64,000 bases of DNA from Planotetraspora silvatica (GCF_016863315.1 NZ_BOOQ01000023.1:124001-188000), one strand, 5' to 3'. Numbered from the stretch's first letter, positions 1 to 10,258 are shown. The notes: generated from the sequence alone by a model not told the origin. Program-made: numbers and translations.

Positions 1-1566
1 ATGGCCGGCGCCTGCCTCGGGCTCGTGGCCGGCGGTGTGCTGTTCCTCGTCGGCCGCCAGGTCGCGCCGATGCTCTCGCTCTGGGACATCAGCGTCTACG
101 CGTCGGACGTACGGCCGAGCCTTCCGCTCGTCGCCGTCATCGTGCTGGCCGTACCGGCGATGTCGGTGGCGGTGAGCGTGATCGCGCTGCGAGGGGTGGC
201 GATCGAGCCGCTGGGAGTGACCCGGCGGGCGACTCCGCCTCGGCGCAGGCTCTGGTGGCGGCTGATCCTGCCCGGGATCGGCCTGGCGCTTCTCGTCCCG
301 CTGGCCGGCGGTCTACCCGAGACCATGGGCGGCGTCGTCCAGTATCAGGTCGCGGCGGGGGCCGTCCTGTTGCTGATCGGCGCGGTCACCGTGCTGCCCT
401 GGGTGATCGAACTGGTCGTGCGTCCCCTGCGCGGCGGCCCGGTCGGCTGGCAGCTCGCCGTCCGGCGGCTACAGCTCGACAGCGCCATGTCGGCGCGCCT
501 GGTCAACGGGATCGCGGTCGCGGTCGCGGGCGCCATCGCCCTGCAGATGCTCTTCGCGGCCGCGCAGAAGGAGTCGACCGTCCACACCCGGCAGGACCCC
601 TCCCGGGCGCAGGCGCAGATCCGCACCCACGACCCGGCCTCGGCGGGACGGATCGCGGTGCGGCTGCGCGCCACACCCGGGGTGACCCGCGCCACCGAGA
701 CGCTGGTCGGCGGCGTGTCCGCCGAGCCGTCCGCCGGAGCGGCCGGGCAGGATCCCGCCTTCGCCGTGCTGCAGGTGGGGGATTGCGCCGCGCTGGCAGA
801 GTACGCGGACCTGGGATCATGCGCCGACGGCGACGTCTTCATCGCCCGGGTGACGCCCGGCGACCCGGCCGCGCAGGAGGCCATCCGCCCCGGCGCCACG
901 CTCACGGTCGGAGAGGGCGGGCCACGGTGGAAGGTGCCGGGCGACGCCCGGCAGGTCCCCGCGCGAAAGGACCCCTCCGGGGTCTACCAGGACGTCGTCC
1001 TCGCCACGCCGGGTGCCGTCGACGGGGAAGCCGTGCCGGGATCGATCGCGAACACGTTCGTCAGCGTCGACCCGGGCGATCCCGACGCGATGGAGCGGGT
1101 CAGGAACGTGGTGGCGCAAATCGATCCCATCGGGACGGTCGCGACTCTGGCCGCCAGTGCGACCGTCGGCAGGTTCGACGGCATCCGTCGTGGCCTCTAC
1201 GTGGGCGTCATGGTGACGCTCCTGCTGATCGGGGCCAGCATGCTGGTGGGAACCGTGGAGCAGCTGCGCGACCGGCGCCGGCTGCTCGCCATGCTCGTCG
1301 CGGTCGGCACGCGGCGCAGCGCGCTGAGCTGGTCGGTGCTCTGGCAGACGTTCATACCGGTCGTGATCGGTATCGTCCTCGCGGTCGTCTTCGGGCTGGG
1401 GCTCGGCGTCGCTCTGCTGAGGATGGTGTCGGTGCCCGTGTCGATCGACTGGACGGCGGTCGAGGTCTCGGCGGGCATCGGCGCGGCCGTGGTCCTGCTG
1501 GTGACCGTGTTGAGCCTGCCGACCCTGTGGCGGCTCACCCGGCCGGAGGGCCTGCGCATGGAGTGA
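1..1566 (+). CDS. ABC transporter permease, FtsX/MacB type (5' partial)
   Basis: The visible 521 residues are the C-terminal part of a large FtsX-family permease, which moves or releases substrates at the membrane together with a separate ATPase. Hydrophobic segments lie near residues 41-65, 88-106 and 117-140. A long extracytoplasmic region of about 200 residues follows, and then a C-terminal FtsX block near 395-521 with three membrane spans and the cytoplasmic stretch EQLRDRRRLLAMLVAVGTRR. The first base of the window is already coding and the reading frame begins inside a membrane region, so the true start is almost certainly upstream. The ATPase partner is not visible and is probably upstream too. 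Substrate unknown. Confidence 0.8.
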   Translation: MAGACLGLVAGGVLFLVGRQVAPMLSLWDISVYASDVRPSLPLVAVIVLAVPAMSVAVSVIALRGVAIEPLGVTRRATPPRRRLWWRLILPGIGLALLVPLAGGLPETMGGVVQYQVAAGAVLLLIGAVTVLPWVIELVVRPLRGGPVGWQLAVRRLQLDSAMSARLVNGIAVAVAGAIALQMLFAAAQKESTVHTRQDPSRAQAQIRTHDPASAGRIAVRLRATPGVTRATETLVGGVSAEPSAGAAGQDPAFAVLQVGDCAALAEYADLGSCADGDVFIARVTPGDPAAQEAIRPGATLTVGEGGPRWKVPGDARQVPARKDPSGVYQDVVLATPGAVDGEAVPGSIANTFVSVDPGDPDAMERVRNVVAQIDPIGTVATLAASATVGRFDGIRRGLYVGVMVTLLLIGASMLVGTVEQLRDRRRLLAMLVAVGTRRSALSWSVLWQTFIPVVIGIVLAVVFGLGLGVALLRMVSVPVSIDWTAVEVSAGIGAAVVLLVTVLSLPTLWRLTRPEGLRME

Positions 1567-1572
1567 TCCCGG

Positions 1573-1593
1573 GGACGCGCACGGAGCGCGTCC
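1573..1593 (+). terminator. Candidate terminator after the permease gene
   Basis: A perfect 8-base stem (GGACGCGC, loop ACGGA, GCGCGTCC) starts 7 bases after the permease stop codon, and flanking CCGG-type bases can extend the pairing. There is no strong T-run, as is usual in high-GC actinomycetes. Confidence 0.55.
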
Positions 1594-1717
1594 GATCCGG
1601 GACGGTAACCCCCTTGTCACCTCGACACGGCTGCGGAACATGTCGAAAAGAAGATCTCTAGTCATGGATTGGCATAGATTTTCTGGGTAAATGACCGGGC
1701 GTGGGAGGGGTTGGCCG

Positions 1718-2353
1718 ATGAGCAGGGTCACGCAGGTCGCCGTCGCGGGAGTCGTGCTGTTCGGTGCGCTCGGCTGCTCGGCCTCCGCCCAGACGGACAC
1801 ACCCACACCGGGGATCACGCTGACCCCCGGGCTTCCCTCGCCGACGGTCACCATCGCGCGCCAGGACATCGACGTCGTGGTGGAGCCGGCGACGGTCACG
1901 GGTGGGGCGACCAGGAGCGTCCGCATCACGGCTCGCTGCCCGCTCCCGCAGGGCGGCCCCGCGTATCGGGCCGCCGCCCGCTCGGACGCCTTCACGGGCC
2001 CGGTGACGCTGCTTCCCCCGGCGACGACGCCCTCGGCCTCCCCTACGGCCGAGCCCGCCGTGCCGGAGTTGACGGGCAGCGCCCCGGTCCGGGCGGACGC
2101 GAAGGCGGGCGGCTACAAGGTGCAGGTGCGCTGTGAGGCCACCAACGACATCGGCAGCGCCTCGTTCAAGATCGTCTCACCGACTCCGGCGCACACGCGG
2201 ATACCCACCCGGGCGCCGCACGCGGGCGGCGGAGGCACCGCCGCAGGCGGCCCGACCGACGATTCCGGGCTGCCCGTCGGTGTGACCGCGGTGGCGCTGC
2301 TCGCCGTCCTCGGCATCGGCATCGGCGTGGCCCGCAGGCGCTCGAGGAGCTGA
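1718..2353 (+). CDS. Lipoprotein with C-terminal membrane anchor, paired with sortase
   Basis: 211 residues if it starts at ATG 1718, chosen because GGGAGGGG lies just upstream. An upstream in-frame ATG at 1691 has no such site. The N-terminus is a lipoprotein signal ending in GALGC (Cys20). A Thr/Pro-rich segment, a beta-rich middle domain of about 100 residues with two cysteines, and a Gly-rich linker follow. The C-terminus has a hydrophobic span and an Arg/Ser tail (ARRRSRS). This end resembles a sortase sorting tail, but no LPxTG-like motif is visible; the closest is LPVGV. The stop codon is 2 bases before the sortase start, so the two are co-transcribed and this is the likely sortase partner. 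Function unknown. Confidence 0.6.
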   Translation: MSRVTQVAVAGVVLFGALGCSASAQTDTPTPGITLTPGLPSPTVTIARQDIDVVVEPATVTGGATRSVRITARCPLPQGGPAYRAAARSDAFTGPVTLLPPATTPSASPTAEPAVPELTGSAPVRADAKAGGYKVQVRCEATNDIGSASFKIVSPTPAHTRIPTRAPHAGGGGTAAGGPTDDSGLPVGVTAVALLAVLGIGIGVARRRSRS

Positions 2354-2355
2354 CC

Positions 2356-2910
2356 TTGGGGGTCTCGTCCCGGTGGGTCGTGGTGGCCGGGGTCGTCACC
2401 GGGCTCGCGTTGTTCGCGGCGAACGGCCGTTCGCAGGAGCCGCGCCCCGCCGCCCGTCCGGACCCGGTCGTGCCGAAGCGCATCGACATCCCTTCATTGA
2501 GCCTGAAGGCGCCGCTCATGAAGCTCGGGCTGGACTCGGCGGGCGACGTCGAGCTTCCGCCGTTCGACAAGCCGTCCACGGCGGGGTGGTACTCCGGCAG
2601 CGCGGTGCCGGGGAACCCCGGCGCCTCGGTGATCATCGGCCACGTCGACACCAAGACCGCGCCCGCCGTGTTCTACAAACTGCGCGATCTCCGCAAGGGC
2701 GCGCTGGTCAAGGTCGTGCGCAGCGACGGCAAGACCGCCGACTACCTGGTCGACTCGGTCGAGCGGGTGTCCAAGAACGACTTCCCCGCCGAGCGCGTCT
2801 ACGCCGAGAACGGGCTGCGCCTGATCACCTGTGGCGGCGCCTTCGACTGGTCGGAGCACCAGTACCGGGACAACATCATCGTCTACGCGTCCCTGGAGGA
2901 AGACGTCTGA
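2356..2910 (+). CDS. Class F sortase
   Basis: A 184-residue sortase-family transpeptidase that begins at TTG 2356. One N-terminal membrane span (about 7-23) is followed by an extracytoplasmic catalytic domain. The family triad is visible: His96 in GHVDT, Cys159 in LITCGG and Arg171 in YRDN. The LITCGG form and the small size fit class F, the actinobacterial class of poorly known function. The gene sits directly behind the lipoprotein gene at 1718. In many actinobacteria tsaE lies just upstream of tsaB; here that position holds this pair, so tsaE must be elsewhere. Confidence 0.85.
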   Translation: MGVSSRWVVVAGVVTGLALFAANGRSQEPRPAARPDPVVPKRIDIPSLSLKAPLMKLGLDSAGDVELPPFDKPSTAGWYSGSAVPGNPGASVIIGHVDTKTAPAVFYKLRDLRKGALVKVVRSDGKTADYLVDSVERVSKNDFPAERVYAENGLRLITCGGAFDWSEHQYRDNIIVYASLEEDV

Positions 2911-2988
2911 GCCCGTCGCCCGGCGGGACGTCGTCATGACGCGGTCCCGCCCGTTCCCCGTTCGGTCTTCCGGTCCCCGTGCACCGAC

Positions 2989-3002
2989 TACCCTTGACGT
3001 TC
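2989..3002 (+). promoter_or_regulatory. Putative -10 box (TACCCT) for a leaderless tsaB transcript
   Basis: TACCCT at 2989-2994 fits a TAnnnT -10 element and ends 8 bases before the GTG at 3003. No ribosome binding site precedes that GTG, so transcription probably begins at or next to the start codon. The same hexamer occurs in the same relation to the pcrA start. Confidence 0.4.
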
Positions 3003-3725
3003 GTGCTTGTCTTGGCCTTCGACACCGCCACACCCGCCGTCACGGCCGCCCTGCACGACGGAGGACGCGTGCTGGCCGAGTCGACGACGATCGACGCGCG
3101 GCGCCACGGGGAGCTTCTCGCCCCCGCGATCGAGCGTGTCCTGCGCGAGGCGGGTGCGACGCTGCGGGATCTCACCGCGATCGTCGCCGGGACCGGCCCG
3201 GGGCCGTACACCGGCCTGAGGGTCGGCCTGATGACCGCGACGGCGCTCGCGGCGACCGCCGGAGTCCCCGCCTTCGGGGTGTGCACCCTCGACGCCCTCG
3301 CGTACGCCGCGCGGACACCCGGCCCGTTCCTGGTCGCGACGGACGCGCGGCGCAAGGAGGTCTTCTGGGCGAGGTACGGCGACCGCGAGACGCGCCTCGA
3401 CGGTCCCCGGGTCGACAGGCCGCACGATCTCCCCGGCGACCTGCCGGTCGTGGGAGCGGGGGGCCGGCTCTACGCGGACATCGTGGGTCCCGGCCGCGTC
3501 GAAGGCCCCGAGCACCCGTCGGCGGGAGCCCTCGCCGCGCTGGCCGCCGGGCACCTCGCCGCGCTCACGGACGAGGAGGCCGCCGAGATCGCCCGCGTGC
3601 CCGAGGGCCGCGTCGACTCGGTGGAGAAGGCGCGCGAGCTCGGTGTGCTGGGCCCGCCCCGGCCGATCTACCTGCGCCGTCCCGACGCCCAGGTGCCCGG
3701 CGCGCCCAAGAAGGTGACGGCGTGA
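3003..3725 (+). CDS. tsaB: tRNA threonylcarbamoyladenosine biosynthesis protein TsaB
   Basis: 240 residues from GTG 3003. TsaB is the ASKHA-fold partner that dimerises with TsaD in the cytoplasm to make t6A at position 37 of ANN-decoding tRNAs. The N-terminal LAFDTATPAVTAAL and the following GTGPGPYTGLRVGL are family signatures. In-frame GTG 2979 and TTG 2994 would add residues before the conserved LAFDT strand, and 2994 would overlap the putative -10, so 3003 is preferred. The stop overlaps the rimI start by 4 bases, which gives a tightly coupled tsaB-rimI-tsaD operon. Confidence 0.9.
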   Translation: MLVLAFDTATPAVTAALHDGGRVLAESTTIDARRHGELLAPAIERVLREAGATLRDLTAIVAGTGPGPYTGLRVGLMTATALAATAGVPAFGVCTLDALAYAARTPGPFLVATDARRKEVFWARYGDRETRLDGPRVDRPHDLPGDLPVVGAGGRLYADIVGPGRVEGPEHPSAGALAALAAGHLAALTDEEAAEIARVPEGRVDSVEKARELGVLGPPRPIYLRRPDAQVPGAPKKVTA

Positions 3726-4228
3726 GCGCCACGGTCGACGGATCGGGCGCGCTGAGCGGGCCCGATCCCGTGGTGCGGCAGATGACCATGGACGACCTCC
3801 CGGCGGTCATGAAGATCGAGCGGACCACCTTCCCCGCCGACGCGTGGAGCGAGTCCATGATGCGCGGGGAACTGAACGACCAGCCGCGCACCCGGTACTA
3901 CGTCGTCGCGTGCGTCGGCGACGCGATCGTCGGCTACGGGGGGCTGGCGGCCGCCGCCGACCAGGCCGACATCCAGACGATCGCGGTCCTGGCCGGGCAC
4001 CGCCGGTCCGGCATCGGGGCCGCCCTGATGGACGCCCTGCTCGCCGAGGCGGCTCGTCGCGACACCGAGGCGGTCTTCCTCGAGGTGCGGTCGGACAACG
4101 AGCCCGCGCAGGCCATGTACGAACGGTTCGGCTTCGAGCGGCTCGGTGTCCGGCGCCGCTACTACGAGGACGGGACCGACGCCATCACGATGGTGAAGAA
4201 ACTCGACGGACGGGGTGACGGGGCATGA
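3722..4228 (+). CDS. rimI: Ribosomal-protein-alanine N-acetyltransferase RimI
   Basis: 168-residue GNAT-family acetyltransferase that starts at a GTG inside the tsaB stop (GTGA overlap). RimI acetylates the N-terminal alanine of ribosomal protein S18, and actinobacterial homologues may act on other proteins. The acetyl-CoA loop appears as [11 protein letters not shown], followed by [20 protein letters not shown], typical of the C-terminal half. The N-terminal 16 or so residues are a variable extension. Its place between tsaB and tsaD is the standard actinobacterial arrangement. Confidence 0.9.
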   Translation: MSATVDGSGALSGPDPVVRQMTMDDLPAVMKIERTTFPADAWSESMMRGELNDQPRTRYYVVACVGDAIVGYGGLAAAADQADIQTIAVLAGHRRSGIGAALMDALLAEAARRDTEAVFLEVRSDNEPAQAMYERFGFERLGVRRRYYEDGTDAITMVKKLDGRGDGA

Positions 4229-5262
4229 GCGGAGCTGACGAGCCGATCGTCCTGGGGATCGAGACGTCCTGCGACGAGACGGGCGTCGGCATCGTCCGCG
4301 GCCACACGCTGCTCGCGGACACGATCGCCTCCAGCATGGAGGAACACGCCAGGTTCGGCGGCGTCGTGCCCGAGGTGGCCTCACGCGCCCACCTGGAGGC
4401 CATGACGCCGACGGTGGAGAGCGCGCTCGCCAAGGCGGGCCTGCGGTTCTCGGACATCGACGCGGTCGCCGTCACGGCCGGCCCCGGCCTCGCGGGTGCC
4501 CTGCTCGTCGGCGTCGCCGCCGCCAAGGCCTACGCCATGGGGCTCGGCGTCCCGCTCTACGGTGTCAACCACCTGGCCGCGCACGTGGCCGTCGACCAAC
4601 TCGAGCACGGCCCGTTGCCGAAGCCGGCCATCGCGCTGCTGGTCTCGGGCGGGCACTCCTCGCTGCTGCTCGTGCCCGACGTGGCCCGCGACGTCGTCTC
4701 GCTCGGCTCCACCGTCGACGACGCGGCCGGCGAGGCGTTCGACAAGGTGGCACGGGTGCTCGGCCTGCCGTTCCCCGGCGGCCCCCACATCGACCGCGCC
4801 GCCCGCGAAGGATCCGGCACGGCCGTCGCCTTCCCCCGGGGCAAGTACGACGACGGCACGCTGGACTTCTCCTTCTCCGGCCTGAAGACGGCGGTCGCCC
4901 GCTGGGTGGAGGCCCGGGCGGCGGCAGGCGAGTCCGTGCCGATGAATGACGTCGCCGCCTCGTTCCAGGAGGCCGTCGTCGACGTGCTCACCCGCAAGGC
5001 CCTCCAGGCGTGCGCCCGTCACGGTGTCGAAGATCTGCTGATCGGCGGTGGCGTGGCGGCCAACTCGCGGCTCCGCGCACTGGCTCAAGAGCGGTGCGAC
5101 GCCGCGGGGGTCCGGTTGCGGGTCCCGCGGCCGGGGCTCTGCACCGACAACGGCGCGATGGTGGCCGCCCTGGGATCGGAACTGGTCGCCGCCGGAGCCG
5201 AGCCCTCCACGCTGGAGATCCCGGCCGATTCCTCGCTCCCGATCACGACCATTCACGTCTGA
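4225..5262 (+). CDS. tsaD: tRNA N6-adenosine threonylcarbamoyltransferase TsaD
   Basis: 345 residues, normal length. TsaD transfers the threonylcarbamoyl group from TC-AMP to A37 of tRNA and works with TsaB and TsaE. The opening [14 protein letters not shown], the metal-binding histidines in NHLAAHVAV (His116 and His120), the glycine-rich ATP site [10 protein letters not shown] and [11 protein letters not shown] all match the family. ATG 4225 overlaps the rimI stop (ATGA). The last codons and the stop lie inside a 53-base segment that is duplicated immediately downstream. Confidence 0.95.
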   Translation: MSGADEPIVLGIETSCDETGVGIVRGHTLLADTIASSMEEHARFGGVVPEVASRAHLEAMTPTVESALAKAGLRFSDIDAVAVTAGPGLAGALLVGVAAAKAYAMGLGVPLYGVNHLAAHVAVDQLEHGPLPKPAIALLVSGGHSSLLLVPDVARDVVSLGSTVDDAAGEAFDKVARVLGLPFPGGPHIDRAAREGSGTAVAFPRGKYDDGTLDFSFSGLKTAVARWVEARAAAGESVPMNDVAASFQEAVVDVLTRKALQACARHGVEDLLIGGGVAANSRLRALAQERCDAAGVRLRVPRPGLCTDNGAMVAALGSELVAAGAEPSTLEIPADSSLPITTIHV

Positions 5263-5359
5263 CCGACTGCGGCCGGCCATGGCCTGGCCGTATGGCGCGG
5301 GGGTTTCACGTCTGACCGACCGCGGCCGGGCATGGCCTGGCCGTGGGTGCGGGGGTTGC
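5254..5359 (+). repeat. 53-base tandem duplication spanning the tsaD stop codon
   Basis: Two adjacent 53-base copies, 5254-5306 and 5307-5359, both begin CACGTCTGACCGAC and contain the palindrome-rich stretch GGCATGGCCTGGCC or a close variant. Copy 1 carries the last codons and the stop of tsaD, and copy 2 repeats that sequence in the 3' region. They differ at under ten positions by eye. The duplication fills almost the whole gap between tsaD and the convergent gene at 5369. Confidence 0.75.
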
Positions 5360-5368
5360 GCCGAGGGA

Positions 5369-6181
5369 TCAGTCGCCGGGGGACCGCACCGGCCGCAGCA
5401 GGGCCTCGGCGAGCGCCAGCATCGTCTCCTCGAGCGCGGCCAGCCGCCGGGCCACATCACCGTGGACGGGCTCCACGACCCGGCTCGTCGCCTCTGAGAC
5501 GGTCTCGGCGATCTGGTCGCGGTCGGGCCGGTTCCTGATCGCCTCCAGGAGGGGGGCGAGCGAGCTCGCGGTGGCGCTGACCTCGGCGCCCATCTCGGCG
5601 ACGGCCGCGCGCAGCTCACCGACCTCGAGCTCGGCGGGCAGCCCGCCCACACGTTCGCTCGCGGCCTCCAGCCGTTCGTCGACGGCGTCGAGCCGGCCGA
5701 GGACGGCGGCCTCCAGACGCTCGACGCGCTGGACCGCCTCGGTGACGGCCTTGTCGAGGCGGGTGAAGCGGCCCGCCGCGGCCTCCATCCCCGCGTGGAC
5801 CTGACCGAGCCGCTGGCTGAAGGCGGCCATCTGGTCCGCGACGTCCTGGGTTCGGCCCCTGACCTCGTCCACGTGCTCGCGAAGCGACTCCACGTGCTGG
5901 GCGAGGGCCTCGGCCCAGGCGGGCGGCCGGGCGGTCATGTCCTCGAGCCGTCCCGCCACACTCTCGACGGCGCCGCTCAGGCCGCCGAGCTCGCGCTCGC
6001 GCACCTCGCGCAGCAGCCACTCCATGCCCTCCAGGCGCTGCCGGATCTCATCGAGCACGGCCCCCTGCGTGCGCTGCTCGTAGACGTGGTCCTGAGCCGC
6101 GCGGGCCAGGAGCTCGCGCATCCGATCGGAGATGGCGGTCTGGCTGCCCGCCTGGAGGAGGGTGTGGCTGGAATGGTCCAC
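5369..6181 (-). CDS. Coiled-coil protein of unknown function
   Basis: 270 residues from GTG 6181, chosen because AAGGAG lies 6 bases upstream on the minus strand. An ATG at 6316 would add 45 residues without a visible site. The sequence is rich in Glu, Arg, Ala and Leu and lacks membrane spans or a signal peptide. Heptad-like runs (LEGMEWLLREVRERELGGL, ESLREHVDEVRGRTQDVADQ, RLDKAVTEAVQRVERLEAAV) indicate long alpha-helical coiled coils over most of the length. It is probably a cytoplasmic structural or scaffold protein. It lies 164 bases downstream of the methyltransferase gene on the same strand. No family recognised. Confidence 0.6.
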   Translation of the reverse strand: MDHSSHTLLQAGSQTAISDRMRELLARAAQDHVYEQRTQGAVLDEIRQRLEGMEWLLREVRERELGGLSGAVESVAGRLEDMTARPPAWAEALAQHVESLREHVDEVRGRTQDVADQMAAFSQRLGQVHAGMEAAAGRFTRLDKAVTEAVQRVERLEAAVLGRLDAVDERLEAASERVGGLPAELEVGELRAAVAEMGAEVSATASSLAPLLEAIRNRPDRDQIAETVSEATSRVVEPVHGDVARRLAALEETMLALAEALLRPVRSPGD

Positions 6182-6345
6182 CGAAAGCTCCTTCACTCGC
6201 TGAGGCGGTGGTATCGGCCCGGTCTCGCGGAAATGAACGTACAGGGGGAACAGACCGCGCCGCCAACTGTAGGCCCTGTACGGCATGGCTTTCGGGTGGA
6301 CTGTAAAAGATCGCAATTCTCGATGAATTGCCGGGATTGATGTGA

Positions 6346-7731
6346 TCAGTGCTGGTCAGCGGGGTCGCAGAGCAGGACGAAGGGCCGGTCCTCAATACGG
6401 GTGAGAACGACGACCGCCGTATTTCCACCGGAAAGCCGGAGGTCTTTCCGCAATCGCTCGATATCGACGGCTGAACCACGTTTCTTGATGGTGACGTTCC
6501 CGACTTTCCGGTTTCTCAGCGCGCTCCGGAGGTGCTTGAGTGAGAAGGGCATCACGTCGGTGACCTCGTAACAGGACGCCCATTCCGTGGCCACCTGAGC
6601 GTCGCCGGTGATGTAGGCGATCCGAGGGTCGAGCAGGTGTCCGCCGACCATCGCGGCCACCTCGGCGACGAGATGCGCCCGGATCGCGGCGCCGTCGGGT
6701 TCGTAGAGGTAACGGCCCACCGGCCCCGCCTCGGCTTCGGCGCCGGAGGGCGTGAGCGTCGCGCCGGAGGGCAACATCGTCGCGCGCCTCCCGCTCGCTT
6801 CCGTGCCGATCCAGATCGCCGCCTCCTTGACCTCTCTCCGGTGGGAGACCCACTCCGCCTCCGCCCCCTCGGGGACCAGTTCGTGCGGGATGCCGGGGGC
6901 GACCTTGAGACAGGCCGTGCGCGCTCGCGCGACCAGGTCGAGCACCTCGGGCCAGGTGGGGGAGTAGGCCATCGGATCGAAGATCCGTCCCCTGACGCCC
7001 CGCCGCGCGGGATCGGCGAAGAGCAGGTCGTACCCGGAGGGGTCGGTCTCGACGGCGTCGGCTGTCCGGACGTCGACGAGGCCGGACAGTCCGAGCGCCG
7101 CGGCGTTGGCCCGGGCGACCTCCACGGTCAGCGGATCGAGGTCCACGGCGTCGACGGCGAACCCCGCCCGGGCGAGCGCGATGACGTCGCCTCCGATGCC
7201 GCAACACACGTCGAGGACCCTCGCCGCCGGCCCTGTGCCCGGCTCCGTGTCCAGCGCCGCGCCCTGCCCAGTGTCCAGCGCTGCGCTCAGCTGTGTGCCC
7301 TGCCCTGTGCCCGGCCCTGTCCCCGGTGCTGTGCCCGGCCCTGTGCCCGGCCCTGTGCCCGGCCCTGTCCCCGGCGCTGTGCCAGGTCGTGCGTCCGGCT
7401 CCGTCTCCCGCTCCGTGCGCGGTCCTCCGGCCGGTACGGCGAGCAGGCGGGCGCGGCGGGCACGATGAGCGGCGACCTGTGTGCGGGTGGCCTGCTCGAG
7501 CCCGTGCGGCGTGAAATACATCACGGCGGCGTCCGCGCCGAACTTGGCCTCGGCCCGTCGCCGGAGGGCCGCCTGGGTGAGCGCCGCCGCCGTGAGCTCG
7601 GCCGGGTGACTCCGGCGGAGCGTGGTGGCCGCCACGATCGGATCGGCTCCCGCGGCCGCCAGTTCCACCGCCTGCGCCAGGGCCTTCTGCCCGGCCGGTT
7701 CGAGCAGGTCGCGAAACGCCACGAGGTCCAC
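6346..7731 (-). CDS. SAM-dependent methyltransferase with THUMP-like domain
   Basis: About 461 residues from GTG 7731; GTG 7722 is equally possible and better spaced from GGGAGG. The N-terminal 110 or so residues are an all-helical region typical of this actinobacterial family. A class I Rossmann domain follows with VLDVCCGIGGDVIALARAGF (SAM site), AVDLDPLTVEVARANA and LLFADPARRG (a DPxR-type catalytic loop). A C-terminal THUMP-like region ends in RNRKVGNVTIKKRGSAVD, suggestive of RNA binding. The target is unknown. The domains are separated by an unusual Gly-Thr-Pro linker encoded by 12-base repeats (7303-7386). It points away from the groES promoter region. Confidence 0.8.
   Translation of the reverse strand: MDLVAFRDLLEPAGQKALAQAVELAAAGADPIVAATTLRRSHPAELTAAALTQAALRRRAEAKFGADAAVMYFTPHGLEQATRTQVAAHRARRARLLAVPAGGPRTERETEPDARPGTAPGTGPGTGPGTGPGTAPGTGPGTGQGTQLSAALDTGQGAALDTEPGTGPAARVLDVCCGIGGDVIALARAGFAVDAVDLDPLTVEVARANAAALGLSGLVDVRTADAVETDPSGYDLLFADPARRGVRGRIFDPMAYSPTWPEVLDLVARARTACLKVAPGIPHELVPEGAEAEWVSHRREVKEAAIWIGTEASGRRATMLPSGATLTPSGAEAEAGPVGRYLYEPDGAAIRAHLVAEVAAMVGGHLLDPRIAYITGDAQVATEWASCYEVTDVMPFSLKHLRSALRNRKVGNVTIKKRGSAVDIERLRKDLRLSGGNTAVVVLTRIEDRPFVLLCDPADQH
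7303..7386 (-). repeat. 12-base in-frame tandem repeat encoding a (PGTG)n linker
   Basis: Seven contiguous 12-base units (consensus CCCTGTGCCCGG on the plus strand) lie at 7303-7386 inside the methyltransferase gene, and related half-units extend to about 7250. They encode a Pro-Gly-Thr-Gly/Ala linker between the helical N-terminal region and the SAM domain. Because the unit length is a multiple of three, copy-number change would keep the frame. Confidence 0.85.
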
Positions 7732-7966
7732 GCCTCCCGACGTTAGCGCCTCGCCGTACGGTCGCCGGACGCGCGAGCAGCCGGCCTCATGATCCCGGCG
7801 GCCCGAACGGCTCCGGCCGCGCCGCCGATCCGCGGGGACGCGCACCCCGCCCCGCGCGCCGTCTGAGCGGTTCCGGACGGACGACCGCTGCCGACGCCCA
7901 CCCGGACGCGGGCCGGTTCCGGTGGGTGTGGTCGGAAAGCGAGATGACCTGCGACGTGGGTTCGTG

Positions 7967-7995
7967 TTGACTGTCACGGTCCCCTTGCATACTGT
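7967..7995 (+). promoter_or_regulatory. groES-groEL promoter
   Basis: TTGACT (7967-7972) and TACTGT (7990-7995) are separated by 17 bases, a good vegetative promoter. It lies directly before the CIRCE operator, so HrcA bound there would block the transcription start region. The rest of the 7732-8118 gap, upstream of 7967, holds no gene or clear structure. Confidence 0.7.
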
Positions 7996-8001
7996 TTCGT
8001 G

Positions 8002-8028
8002 TTGGCACTCGCCTATCGAGAGTGCCAA
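8002..8028 (+). promoter_or_regulatory. CIRCE element (HrcA operator)
   Basis: TTGGCACTC, nine bases, then GAGTGCCAA form a perfect 9-base inverted repeat with the N9 spacer that defines CIRCE. Known role: the repressor HrcA binds here and releases under heat or misfolding stress. It lies between the promoter and groES, in the transcribed leader or start region. Confidence 0.95.
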
Positions 8029-8118
8029 CATGCGACGAGGCAGGTCTGACACCCGCGACGGCAGGCCGCTGGTCGCCTCTTCAGCTCATTCATCGCAATC
8101 TGAAGGGGAGGTCCGATC

Positions 8119-8430
8119 GTGACGACCGCCACTAAGGTTCCCGTTAAGCCGCTTGGTGACCGCATCGTGGTCCAGCCGCTCGAGGCTGAGCAGACCACCG
8201 CTTCCGGTCTGGTCATCCCGGACACCGCCAAGGAGAAGCCTCAGGAGGGCCGGGTCCTCGCTGTGGGCCCCGGCAACTGGGACGAGGACGGCGACAAGCG
8301 GATTCCGCTCGACGTCAAGGAGGGCGACATCGTCCTCTACAGCAAGTACGGCGGCACCGAGGTCAAGTACGGCGGCGAGGAGTACCTGGTGCTCTCGGCT
8401 CGCGACGTGCTCGCCATCATCGAGAAGTAA
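8119..8430 (+). CDS. groES: Co-chaperonin GroES
   Basis: 103-residue lid subunit of the GroEL folding chamber, forming a heptameric ring in the cytoplasm. [20 protein letters not shown] is the classic N-terminus, the mobile loop follows, and the C-terminus reads [23 protein letters not shown] 8119 has a strong site (AAGGGGAGG, 8103-8111). It is the first gene of the CIRCE-controlled operon, 69 bases before groEL. Confidence 0.97.
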   Translation: MTTATKVPVKPLGDRIVVQPLEAEQTTASGLVIPDTAKEKPQEGRVLAVGPGNWDEDGDKRIPLDVKEGDIVLYSKYGGTEVKYGGEEYLVLSARDVLAIIEK

Positions 8431-8445
8431 GCCGCGCAAGCATGA

Positions 8446-8476
8446 GGAGCCCCGGGACGTACGCGCCCGGGGCTCC
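8446..8476 (+). promoter_or_regulatory. Intercistronic hairpin between groES and groEL
   Basis: A perfect 11-base stem, GGAGCCCCGGG and CCCGGGGCTCC, encloses a 9-base loop and lies just upstream of the groEL ribosome site AAGGAG (8488-8493). It could act as an mRNA processing or stability element or a partial terminator that sets the GroES:GroEL ratio. Confidence 0.65.
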
Positions 8477-8499
8477 CGTGCGCTTATAAGGAGACTTGA

Positions 8500-10125
<1,626 letters not shown>

Positions 10126-10175
10126 CGCCTGCGCGTCTTCCCCGTTGAAGGGGACGCACCACGAGAATGCAGTTC

Positions 10176-10202
10176 GGCTCCCGCCTCAGTGAGGCGGGAG
10201 CC
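10176..10202 (+). terminator. Rho-independent terminator of groES-groEL
   Basis: GGCTCCCGCCTC, loop AGT, GAGGCGGGAGCC form a perfect 12-base stem. It is followed by a T-rich stretch that itself contains a small second hairpin (ACTTCT, TTAT, AGAAGT at 10205-10220). Confidence 0.9.
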
Positions 10203-10258
10203 GTACTTCTTTATAGAAGTCAGGCCATCTGACAATTCCCGACGATTTGGCCATTTGG

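Noticed and set aside
817-1995. Long open frames antisense to the permease and lipoprotein genes
   Set aside because: Third-position GC bias follows the plus-strand genes; the antisense products are low-complexity and Arg/His-rich.
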